A stretch of 28,441 nucleotides of DNA, taken from positions 1 through 28,441 of the forward strand of contig CATZMG010000024.1 of the NCBI GenBank assembly GCA_958421655.1. Reading direction: 5' to 3'. Source of the stretch: an uncultured Collinsella sp. (GTDB lineage Bacteria > Actinomycetota > Coriobacteriia > Coriobacteriales > Coriobacteriaceae). The notes under the pieces were generated by a model. The model saw only the letters and a program-made list of their open reading frames with translations. It searched no databases and was not told the DNA's origin. The position numbers were made by a program, and so were the translations under genes. Below are positions 21,513-28,441 of this stretch, in pieces (positions within the stretch are counted from its first letter, which is position 1; each line of letters opens with the position of its first letter).

Positions 21513-24500
21513 GCGCCTCACCGCACCCCTGCGCCTTGGCGTTCATGATGAGCATCTGAAGACGGTTCTCCACGTTGGCGAAGCTCACGTCGGGATCGTA
21601 GTCGAGCGGCAGGAACTGCGCCGTGGGATACTGCTCCTTGAGCGCATGGATGAGCCCGCGCCCCACGACATGGTTGGGCAGACACCCGAACGGCTGCAGG
21701 ATCACGAAGTTGCGGCAGCCGCGCTTGGCGTGCTCGAGAATCTCCGCCGGAATCAGCACGCCCTCGCCCGCATCGAACGTATGGTGCAGGATCTTATCGC
21801 TCGCGCGCACGAGCTCGGGCATGCGCGTCGGCGGCTCGTAGAGCGGGCTCGCCGCGCCCAGGCGGTCGCAACGGTCGTGCGCGAGCTCGAACAGGTTGTC
21901 CGCCGTGGCGTACCAGGCCTTTTCGGGCAGCGACAGGTCGACGTGGAACTCGCGCGACTGCGCATGCTTGTAGAAATAGGTCTTGCGGATCACGTCGGTC
22001 ATGCGCGCCTCGATGACCTCGAGCCCGTTGTCCTCGAGGTAGCGCTCGATCTCGTGGTTGGCGCCGAGATGGAAATTGAGCAGGTACTCGCCCACGATGA
22101 GAACGGTCGGATGCGGGTTCGAGCGGTCGTACGGAACGGCGTCCATGATCGCAAGCGCGCGTTTGAAGCCCGTCGCCTGGCCTCTCAGCCCGGAGCGCTC
22201 CATGCCCTCGATAACCTCATCGAGCGCGCGGTCGAACGCAGCGTCCGCCGCGCCCTTCTCGAGCTCGTAGGGACGGATGCGCCTAAGCATGGCCTCGAGG
22301 GCATCGATCATGGGAAGACCGTAGGCGATCTGGATGCTCGGGCCAAGGCCGAGCTTGAAGCCCGGATGCGCATTGTGGGCATCGACGTCGTCGTTGGTGA
22401 GCACCGGGACATAGTCGTATCCCGCGTCGTCGAGCGCGCGGCGCAGCAGGGGCATGTAGTGCGTCAGGCGGCAGTCGCCGATATACTTGCCAGTCACCAC
22501 GGCGACGTCGTGCGGGTCGTACTTACCGCTCTCGAGTGCCGCGAGCGCCTCGCCGATCACGATTTGCGCGGGGAAGCAGATGTCGTTGTGCACATAGCGT
22601 TTGCCCAGGCGGATGGCATCCTCGCGCCCGATATCAAGGGCCTCGGCGCGCACGCCCTGATTGCGCATCGCCGCGGTCATGAGCCTGCAGAACGCATGGG
22701 AGGTGTTGGGGACCAGCGCGATCTTGTCGTGCCGGTCGCGCTTGGTGTACTTGACCTTATACGGGTCGTCGAGCGGATGGACCGCGTGCACCCGGGCGCC
22801 CTCGGCACGCTCCTCCGCGCGACGACGGTTGACCGACTCGATAAACGAACGCACGCGAATGCCCATGGGACCGGCGACGTCGCTCTCATCGAGCTTGATC
22901 ATCATCGGAACCTTGGAGCCCATCTCGCCCATCATGCGCGCGATCTCGTCGGTGAGATACGCATCGTGGCCGCAGCCGAAGCTGCCCATCTGCACGAGCT
23001 CGAGCTCGGGCGTCGATGCGACGATGACCGCGCACGACAGCATGCGCGCATGGTAGTTGTTCACGATGTCGATGCGGCTGTTGGAAAGATCGACGTTGCA
23101 GACCCCCGGCACCGCATCGGGCGTCAGCACGGGGATGCCGCGCTCAGAGAAGAGCTTGGGCAGCCCGTGGTTGACCAGCGGGTCGTTGTGGTACGGGCGC
23201 GAAGCGATCACCACCGCGTAGCCGCCGTCCTCGCGCACGTTCTCGAGCACCTGCCTGCCGCGCAGCTGCAGCTGGTTCTCAAACGTCTCCTGCGCGCGGT
23301 CCGCCTGCTCGGTCGCCTTGGCAACCAGGTCGGCATCGATATCGAAGGTCTCCTTGCACCACGCCTTGAGCTGGCGGTTTCGGTCGCCCTCATCGTACCA
23401 GTGGAACAGCGGCGTATCGAACGGAACGCCGAAACGCTCCTCCGGGTTATCGGAATTGCGCATCACGTAGGGGTATCCCTTTACGACGGCGCACATCCAC
23501 TCGCTGGTAGAGGCGGTGTTTTCGGTGGGCACCGTCGTGATGATGGGCATGAAGATGCGGTCGACGCCGGCGTCGACGAGATTGCGGATGTGCCCGTGGA
23601 CGAGCTTGGCCGGGAAGCACACGGTGTCGGATGTGACGTGCGCCAGACCGCGCTCGTACATCGCCTTGGTGCTGCGTCCCGAGACGCGCACCTTAAAGCC
23701 GAGCGTGCTGAAGAACGTCGACCAGAACGGCATGGTGTCCCAGAACTCGAGCACACGGGGAATGCCGATCGTGACATCGCGCCCCCCGCTGACGGGAACC
23801 GTGGGGTACGACTCGAACAGCAGCTTCTCGCGGTCGACAAAGAGATTGGGGGCAGCCGCGGTCCGGTCGCGCCCCGTGCCGGGTGCCTGTGCCTCGCAAG
23901 CACCCTGCGGACGCAGCTCCTCCGCCGCGGGAACCTCGCGCACGAGCTCATCCCATGAGATGGCGCCGCCGCGCGGGCAGCGATTGCCCGTGACGTAAAG
24001 CGAGCCGTCGCCAAATGCCACGACCGCGCGCTGGCAGCGGTTGTTGCACCGACGGCAGGTAACGCCGCCGAACTCGCGATGCTCGAAGCGCTCCACGGCA
24101 TCGAGCCCGATAAACGACGTGCCGGCGTCGCCCTTGCGGCATTCCTCGCGCGCGAGCAGGGCGATACCGATAGCGCCCATCAGCCCCGGGTGGGGCGCAC
24201 GCGTGACGGGTTTGCCCAGATACTGCTCGAATGCGCGCAGCACCGCGTCGTTTCGGAACGTGCCGCCCTGGACAACGACTTTGTCGCCCAGACGGTTGAG
24301 ATTTGAAACGCGAATGACCTTGGTGAACACGTTCTCGATAATCGAACGGCAGAGACCGGCCATGATGTCGCCCGGACCCTTACCGCGCCGCTGCTCGGAA
24401 ACGACGCTGCTGCTCATGAACACCGTGCAGCGGCTGCCGAGAACGGCGGGGGCTTTGGACGAAAATGCCTCGGTCGCGATATCCTCAACGGCTATTCCGA

Positions 24501-25935
24501 GGTTTTTGGCAAAACCCTCGAGGAACGAGCCGCAGCCCGCAGAGCACGCCTCGTTGACGACGATATCGGTCAGCACGCCGTGGTTGAGCCAGATGGCCTT
24601 CATATCCTGTCCGCCGATGTCGAGCACGAAGGTCGCATCGGGAACGCATGCGCACGCGGCGCGGGCGTGCGCGACCGTCTCGACCGTATGGTAGTCGGCG
24701 TGGAACGCGCGCGCGAAAAGCTCCTCGCCGTATCCCGTGGTGCCCACGGCATCGATCGCAAGCGTGACTCCCGCTGTCTCCCAGCGGTTCTTCAAGCTGA
24801 CAAGACCCTGTTGGGCGACGTCGAGCGGTCTGCCGTTATTAGACGCGTAGAACGAATCGACAAGCTCACCCGCCTCATCGACCAGGGCGAACTTGGTCGT
24901 CGTGCTCCCCGAATCGATACCGAGCGCCACACGCACCGTCTCTCCGGGCGCATACGCATCCGGACCCTTTGCCGGCGTCTCTTTGCCATGGCGTGCCGTA
25001 AAATCCGCCTGCTCGGCAGGTGTGGCAAAAAAGGGCTGGGCAAGACGTCCCTCCCCGCTTGCGGGCGCGACCGTCTCGAGCTTATCCAGCCGGACAAAAG
25101 CGTCGGGAAGGTCGATCGGTTGGGACGATGCGAACATGTCGGTCAGCGACAGGGCGGCACCGCGCGCGACCATGATCTGCGGATCGCGCGGGACGATAAC
25201 CTGATCGTCCGATAGATTCAGTTGCTCCCGGAACACGCGGACCAGCGTGGGGTTGTAGGCGAGCGTACCGCCCTCGAAGATTACCGGCGGCTCGATGTCG
25301 ATACCCTGGGCCAGACCGCCGATCGTTTGGCGGGCGACCGCGTGAAGCGCCGAAAGCGCCAGGTCGGTGGTAGGAATGCCCTCGTTGAGCAGCGGCTGGA
25401 TATCGGTCTTTGCGTACACGCCGCAGCGGCCCGAGACCTCGTGGACGGTCGTTCCCCGGCTTGCGAGCTGCTCGAACTCGCCCGATTCGGTGCCGACCCC
25501 CATGAGCTTTGCCATCTCGTCGATAAATGCACCGGTACCGCCTGCGCACGAGCCGTTCATGCGCATGTCGGCAACCTCGATGTCTCCCTTATCGTTGGTG
25601 CGGAAGAAGATCATCTTGGCGTCTTGGCCGCCCAGCTCGATGGCGCAGCGCGTCTGCGGATAGAACCTGCTGATCGCGAGCGCGTTGGCGACCACCTCCT
25701 GAACGTACGAGGCGCCCAGCGCGGTCGCGATATCGCGCGCACCCGAGCCGGTCACCGCAACGCGCAGCGACTCATGGGGAAAGCGCTCGGCGAGCTCGCC
25801 GAGCATGGCGCGCACGCTCGCTGTCTGACACGCCCCGTGGCGGCGATATCCCCACCACGCCTCGGTCATATCCTCGTGCATCGCGTAAACTTTGGTCGTC
25901 GTCGACCCTACGTCCAGTCCTACTAGCAACGCCAT
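21496..25935 (-). CDS. Large fused 2-hydroxyacyl-CoA dehydratase activase-type protein (BcrA/BadF/HgdC family, DUF2229)
   Basis: A 1479-aa protein made of two ASKHA ATPase modules plus a long C-terminal part. Module 1 (1-270) starts LLVGLDVGSTTTKVYAM and has GSCAGGTGAF (Cys130) and SGRCGVYAKTD (Cys171), the residues that hold the bridging [4Fe-4S] cluster in HgdC. Module 2 (333-600) repeats the pattern with GIDSGSTTTKFAL, NEACSAGCGSFLEGF (Cys464, Cys468) and LGSRCTVF (Cys503). A Cys cluster CRRCNNRC plus Cys653 follows, then DUF2229 and HgdB-like segments to the end. HgdC uses ATP to push an electron into a dehydratase. No separate dehydratase subunits are nearby, so its substrate is unknown. 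ATG 25933-25935 has GGAG upstream; it is co-transcribed with tetR. Confidence 0.9.
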   Translation of the reverse strand: MALLVGLDVGSTTTKVYAMHEDMTEAWWGYRRHGACQTASVRAMLGELAERFPHESLRVAVTGSGARDIATALGASYVQEVVANALAISRFYPQTRCAIELGGQDAKMIFFRTNDKGDIEVADMRMNGSCAGGTGAFIDEMAKLMGVGTESGEFEQLASRGTTVHEVSGRCGVYAKTDIQPLLNEGIPTTDLALSALHAVARQTIGGLAQGIDIEPPVIFEGGTLAYNPTLVRVFREQLNLSDDQVIVPRDPQIMVARGAALSLTDMFASSQPIDLPDAFVRLDKLETVAPASGEGRLAQPFFATPAEQADFTARHGKETPAKGPDAYAPGETVRVALGIDSGSTTTKFALVDEAGELVDSFYASNNGRPLDVAQQGLVSLKNRWETAGVTLAIDAVGTTGYGEELFARAFHADYHTVETVAHARAACACVPDATFVLDIGGQDMKAIWLNHGVLTDIVVNEACSAGCGSFLEGFAKNLGIAVEDIATEAFSSKAPAVLGSRCTVFMSSSVVSEQRRGKGPGDIMAGLCRSIIENVFTKVIRVSNLNRLGDKVVVQGGTFRNDAVLRAFEQYLGKPVTRAPHPGLMGAIGIALLAREECRKGDAGTSFIGLDAVERFEHREFGGVTCRRCNNRCQRAVVAFGDGSLYVTGNRCPRGGAISWDELVREVPAAEELRPQGACEAQAPGTGRDRTAAAPNLFVDREKLLFESYPTVPVSGGRDVTIGIPRVLEFWDTMPFWSTFFSTLGFKVRVSGRSTKAMYERGLAHVTSDTVCFPAKLVHGHIRNLVDAGVDRIFMPIITTVPTENTASTSEWMCAVVKGYPYVMRNSDNPEERFGVPFDTPLFHWYDEGDRNRQLKAWCKETFDIDADLVAKATEQADRAQETFENQLQLRGRQVLENVREDGGYAVVIASRPYHNDPLVNHGLPKLFSERGIPVLTPDAVPGVCNVDLSNSRIDIVNNYHARMLSCAVIVASTPELELVQMGSFGCGHDAYLTDEIARMMGEMGSKVPMMIKLDESDVAGPMGIRVRSFIESVNRRRAEERAEGARVHAVHPLDDPYKVKYTKRDRHDKIALVPNTSHAFCRLMTAAMRNQGVRAEALDIGREDAIRLGKRYVHNDICFPAQIVIGEALAALESGKYDPHDVAVVTGKYIGDCRLTHYMPLLRRALDDAGYDYVPVLTNDDVDAHNAHPGFKLGLGPSIQIAYGLPMIDALEAMLRRIRPYELEKGAADAAFDRALDEVIEGMERSGLRGQATGFKRALAIMDAVPYDRSNPHPTVLIVGEYLLNFHLGANHEIERYLEDNGLEVIEARMTDVIRKTYFYKHAQSREFHVDLSLPEKAWYATADNLFELAHDRCDRLGAASPLYEPPTRMPELVRASDKILHHTFDAGEGVLIPAEILEHAKRGCRNFVILQPFGCLPNHVVGRGLIHALKEQYPTAQFLPLDYDPDVSFANVENRLQMLIMNAKAQGCGEAHGETA

Positions 25936-25984
25936 AATGCTCCGTCTCTCGCATTTTTCCTGCTAGAGATATACCACTCTACGT

Positions 25985-26005
25985 AATACAACAGTCTGTT
26001 GTATT
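25985..26005. promoter_or_regulatory. Perfect palindromic operator upstream of the activase-tetR operon
   Basis: AATACAACA (25985-25993), centre GTC, and TGTTGTATT (25997-26005) form a perfect 9-bp inverted repeat with a 3-bp centre, the size of a typical TetR-family operator. It lies 50 bp before the activase start codon. A TATATC box lies between it and the gene. Confidence 0.75.
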
Positions 26006-26017
26006 TAAACTCCGTAT

Positions 26018-26050
26018 AAAAAGCGGCTGCCGAAACGCTTCAGCAGCCGC
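26018..26050 (-). terminator. Terminator of the DUF2798 gene
   Basis: GCGGCTGC (26023-26030) and GCAGCCGC (26043-26050) pair, with an inner GAA/TTC extension after one mismatch. In the minus-strand sense the stem is followed by TTTTT (26018-26022). It lies about 165 bp after the DUF2798 stop and 13 bp before the TetR-type operator. Confidence 0.85.
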
Positions 26051-26163
26051 CGAATGCACCAACAGATTGTTCTGCGCGCTAGCACGTCGGGCAACGGAGC
26101 AGCACGGGCCCTCCGGTCATGTGCACCGCTCACGCCCGCGATGTCGCCGAGAGAGCTATCCAC

Positions 26164-26213
26164 GCTTAGGGCTCCAACCAAGCAAGTCGCCCGCGCTCAG
26201 CAGATCCCTAAGC
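26164..26213. repeat. 8-bp inverted repeat GCTTAGGG/CCCTAAGC
   Basis: Perfect 8-bp arms at 26164-26171 and 26206-26213, separated by 34 bp, just after the DUF2798 stop codon. The left arm continues a TATCCACGCT string (26157-26166) that resembles the motif found at 838 and 4889. No function is apparent. Confidence 0.4.
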
Positions 26214-26216
26214 GAG

Positions 26217-26765
26217 CTACTCGCACTCAGGAGCCATAGCCTGCTCCAAGAGCTCGGCATGCTCCTCCTCGAAAACCGTCCCCACAGGGAAGGCGCGACG
26301 GAAGACGAAGCGGGAAATCGGACCGGCTACCAAAAGGTTCCACGGCAGCGCCATCACAAAATTATGCGGGATGTTGATCATCCAGATCGCGGGCACGGAA
26401 TACAGGTTCGCAAGGATGCCGCCGGGCATGTGCGTCAGACCCTCACAGGCACCGTACAGCGACATGATGATGACCATGGGAACGACCATGCAGGAGCTGA
26501 CGGCGAGCGTCATGGCAAGTGGCGAGCTCTTGCCCGGCGTGACCAAGTACTTAAAGGCGAAACCCTTGGCGAGCGGGCTGGCGACGAACCAGTCGCAGCA
26601 CATGGCAAAAATGTAGGCAACGGGGAAGCCGAGCCACGCAGTGGCAACGACCTCGCCGTTGATGGCCCCGTGCTGCAGGGCAACGTTGTAGATGCTCATC
26701 CAGAGCACCATGCAAAAGCACATGATAAAGGTGAACAGCAGGCTCTCTCGTTTGTTGATAGGCAT
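26217..26765 (-). CDS. DUF2798 family small membrane protein
   Basis: A 182-aa protein with four hydrophobic segments. It begins MPINKRESLLFTFIMCFCMV, typical of DUF2798 proteins, followed by YNVALQHG, an AWLGFPVAYIFAMCCDWFVA membrane segment, SSPLAMTLAVSSCMVVPMVI and a final membrane helix before VAGPISRFVFR. The function of the family is unknown. I start at ATG 26763-26765; the best ribosome-binding string (AGAGGA) is 11 nt upstream, somewhat far, and a longer in-frame start would lie across a GC-rich leader. A strong terminator hairpin sits about 45 bp upstream of the gene on the same strand, so its expression may be attenuated or start from a promoter not recognised here. Confidence 0.82.
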   Translation of the reverse strand: MPINKRESLLFTFIMCFCMVLWMSIYNVALQHGAINGEVVATAWLGFPVAYIFAMCCDWFVASPLAKGFAFKYLVTPGKSSPLAMTLAVSSCMVVPMVIIMSLYGACEGLTHMPGGILANLYSVPAIWMINIPHNFVMALPWNLLVAGPISRFVFRRAFPVGTVFEEEHAELLEQAMAPECE

Positions 26766-26807
26766 AAAGGGCAGATTCCTCTCTGTGTTGTACCGCGGCG
26801 CCACGCA

Positions 26808-26860
26808 ACAAAAACGGGCGGGCAAGATGGAGCTGTTGGAACTTCATCTCGCCCGCCCGT
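26808..26860 (-). terminator. Strong terminator between ThrE and DUF2798 genes
   Basis: Arms 26815-26829 and 26845-26859 pair over 15 bp with one mismatch, extended by an A-T pair, with a 15-nt loop. In the minus-strand sense the stem is followed by TTTTTG. It probably ends the ThrE transcript, or attenuates DUF2798. Confidence 0.85.
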
Positions 26861-26975
26861 GGTACGCGCGTCTGCGACTACTTATGTGGTGGAACCAGCC
26901 TAGCACGAAACGCATGCGCTTCGTAAGCGTTGAGTTTATGAAGATGCAGGGCACCGATAATCCCCCGACCCCATA

Positions 26976-27042
26976 AGTTGCGGTGGAATACGGACTGTTT
27001 TGACCCTTTAAGCAGCAATTCAGTCCCTATTTCACCGCAACT
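26976..27042. repeat. 22-bp near-perfect inverted repeat element
   Basis: Arms 26976-26997 (begins AGTTGCGGTG) and 27021-27042 (ends CACCGCAACT) match at 20 of 22 positions around a 23-nt loop. There is no T-run in either direction. It looks like a mobile or dispersed palindromic element inserted in the ThrE 3' region. Confidence 0.7.
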
Positions 27043-27045
27043 CAT

Positions 27046-27078
27046 TTGGTGCAAAGTAACCTGTCCCCCTTGTACCAA
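27046..27078. repeat. 9-bp inverted repeat next to the ThrE stop codon
   Basis: TTGGTGCAA (27046-27054) and TTGTACCAA (27070-27078) pair with one mismatch around a 15-nt loop. The right arm directly abuts the ThrE stop codon (27079-27081). It is only 3 bp from the larger repeat, so the two may form one element. Confidence 0.55.
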
Positions 27079-28437
27079 TTAGCTGGTGTGGCGCCAGCGA
27101 GGGTCGGTGAGCGTACGCGCCACACCCAGTCCAACGGGCAGAAACGCTACGATGAGCACTGCGCGCACAAACCAGCCGAGCATATTGACCGTGTCGAAGG
27201 TGCACATGTAATACATCGAGCGATACAGATACAAGCCCGGCACCATAATGACAATCGAAGGCACCGTGAGGGCGATGCGCGGGTAGGTGAGCTTGACTTC
27301 AGCCAAGCTTGCGAGCAGCCCCGATACCAGCGCGCCGATAAACGCTGCTGCCTCGGGAGGCATTCCCGTGCTGAGGCCCAGGAAGGGAATCATCGTCGGC
27401 GCATCGACAAGGGTCAGACGCAGGGTATTGGACACGGCGCCGATCAACCCAGCTGCCGCGGCCATCTTTACCGGGCTGTTGAACATCACCGAGAAGCCGA
27501 ATACGCCAACGAAGCTCATCACCACGCGCAGGAGCGTAAGGGCAAGCGGCGAAAGGCCCAGTGGGGCAAAGTCGTCCGGCGCCAGGCCAACACACTCGGC
27601 AACCATCCAACCTACGAGGGTCGCCATCACAATAATCGATACGGCATATGAAAGGCGCTCGATACCGCTTCGCATGTCGAGCTTAGCGATGTCGAGGCCT
27701 GCCGTAATGAGTGGAAAGCCGGGAATCACAAAGAGCATGGCGCCGATATAGCCTTCTTGGTGCGACATTGCCCCCGGTATGACCTGGCCAAGGCCGAGCA
27801 ATGCCAGCAGATACGAAACGCAAGCGAGCGCAACGCCGGTCGTCAGCGCGCTGAACTGACCAAGGCCTTGCTTGAGAATATGGGAGCGGGCAAAGTTGCC
27901 GACACCCGCGCCCACGAACGCGCATGCCATCTCAATAGGACCGCCACCAAGTAAAAAGACAAAGGCGCCACAGGCGCAGGCCGCCGCAAGGCCCTGTTGC
28001 CAAGGCGCGTAATCAGGTTTTGAACTCTCAACGGTCTTGAGCATCTCGTGATACTCATGCACCGTAAAACGGCGACCATATGTCTCGATTTCCTTTAGGA
28101 AGCTCTCCATCATCCAAATGCGATGGGTATTGACGCCCGTTGTGGGCAAGCTGACAACCTCATTAAAGCAGTGACCATCTTCGATGCAAGTACACTCAAA
28201 CGACAGGAGACTTAAGTCAACGTGGATGGTCACACCGAGTACGGCGGCGACGCGATTCATGGTATCGCGCACGCGCCAGGCACCCGTTCCGCTCGCGAGC
28301 ATAAGCATACCGGTGCGGCAGATGATGGATGATTTATCGGTGAGCGGCGCATCGACGGCAAGCTCATCGCCTGCCGTCACGATCTGGTGCCAGTCAGTTT
28401 TCATATGGAGCGCGCCGGCACGAACGCCGTGGTGCAT
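27079..28437 (-). CDS. ThrE-type threonine/serine exporter family protein
   Basis: A membrane exporter of the ThrE family, fusing PF06738 (about residues 40-290) and a ThrE_2 domain (about 310-440). The N-terminal cytoplasmic part carries LMLASGTGAWRVRDTMNRVA, the family marker near the start. About ten hydrophobic segments follow, including HQEGYIGAMLFVIPGFPLIT and the second-domain GLIGAVSNTLRL and VPSIVIMVPGLYLY. Members export threonine and serine, or related small amino acids or peptides. The start is uncertain: the ATG at 28435-28437 is 4 bp from the window edge, so its ribosome binding site is out of view. An ATG at 28402-28404 lacks one. The gene may start further upstream. Confidence 0.9.
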   Translation of the reverse strand: MHHGVRAGALHMKTDWHQIVTAGDELAVDAPLTDKSSIICRTGMLMLASGTGAWRVRDTMNRVAAVLGVTIHVDLSLLSFECTCIEDGHCFNEVVSLPTTGVNTHRIWMMESFLKEIETYGRRFTVHEYHEMLKTVESSKPDYAPWQQGLAAACACGAFVFLLGGGPIEMACAFVGAGVGNFARSHILKQGLGQFSALTTGVALACVSYLLALLGLGQVIPGAMSHQEGYIGAMLFVIPGFPLITAGLDIAKLDMRSGIERLSYAVSIIVMATLVGWMVAECVGLAPDDFAPLGLSPLALTLLRVVMSFVGVFGFSVMFNSPVKMAAAAGLIGAVSNTLRLTLVDAPTMIPFLGLSTGMPPEAAAFIGALVSGLLASLAEVKLTYPRIALTVPSIVIMVPGLYLYRSMYYMCTFDTVNMLGWFVRAVLIVAFLPVGLGVARTLTDPRWRHTS

Positions 28438-28441
28438 GGGG

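Larger units (their letters stand above)
26766..27078. other. Intergenic region between ThrE and DUF2798 genes
   Basis: This 313-bp gap contains a strong minus-strand terminator (26808-26860), a large inverted repeat (26976-27042) and a smaller one (27046-27078). A 66-codon frame (26878-27078, minus) runs across both repeats and is not called as a gene. No clear promoter for DUF2798 was found. Confidence 0.6.

Noticed and set aside
21379..23958. 859-codon plus-strand frame, and similar long antisense frames at 18685-20343, 15621-16868 and 8582-10171
   Set aside because: All are antisense shadows of the activase, clpC, pepD and cysS genes; in high-GC DNA the opposite strand stays open. The sense proteins carry clear catalytic motifs and the shadows do not.
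26770..26810. T-box-like string GTGGCGCCGCGG in the DUF2798 leader
   Set aside because: It follows rather than precedes the terminator, has no specifier stem, and DUF2798 is not an aminoacylation-controlled gene.
26878..27078. 66-codon minus-strand reading frame
   Set aside because: Runs through two inverted repeats and overlaps nothing recognisable; probably an accident of the repeat sequence.

Overview
The window most resembles a chromosome segment of a gut Coriobacteriia species, probably Collinsella or a close relative. This rests on high-GC coding DNA, the disA-ispD-ispF-cysS-rlmB-yacP gene order, a very large fused 2-hydroxyacyl-CoA dehydratase activase, a RpiR-controlled sugar PTS island and numerous palindromic intergenic elements. 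No marker gene such as 16S rRNA is present, so the assignment is an inference.

Layout. At 1-571 a minus-strand operon carries tRNA-Tyr, tRNA-Thr, tRNA-Met and the start of tuf (EF-Tu), behind a near-consensus promoter. At 883-4836 a RpiR-type regulator is divergent from a phospho-glycosidase and PTS EIIBC pair that imports and splits a beta-glycoside. The gap 4697-5527 holds terminators, two tandem copies of a 47-bp hairpin, a possible coding remnant, a lone tRNA-Thr(TGT) and a 22-bp perfect inverted repeat. That repeat is the leader of a one-protein HTH plus HipA-like kinase gene (5528-6868). A long minus-strand housekeeping series follows (6896-12427): yacP, rlmB, cysS, ispF, ispD and disA, read from disA downward. 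At 12576-13352 mntP is preceded by a yybP-ykoY manganese riboswitch with an intrinsic terminator.

A hipBA toxin-antitoxin operon (13473-15251) with three repeated operator sites is convergent with pepD (15378-16835). Then, on the minus strand, come a RelB-like antitoxin with a PIN-domain toxin (16984-17876) and clpC (17983-20625). A two-gene operon (20823-25935) encodes the 1479-aa activase and a TetR regulator, behind a 21-bp palindromic operator. The window ends with a DUF2798 membrane protein and a ThrE-type amino-acid exporter, separated by a terminator and two palindromic repeats.

Three separate HipA-like or PIN toxin modules, each with its own palindromic operator, lie within 12.4 kb among essential genes. 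The least conventional item is the HTH-HipA-like fusion with its symmetrical leader. The palindromic intergenic elements at 787-850, 4889-5115, 8570-8671 and 26976-27078 are not explained by the genes around them.
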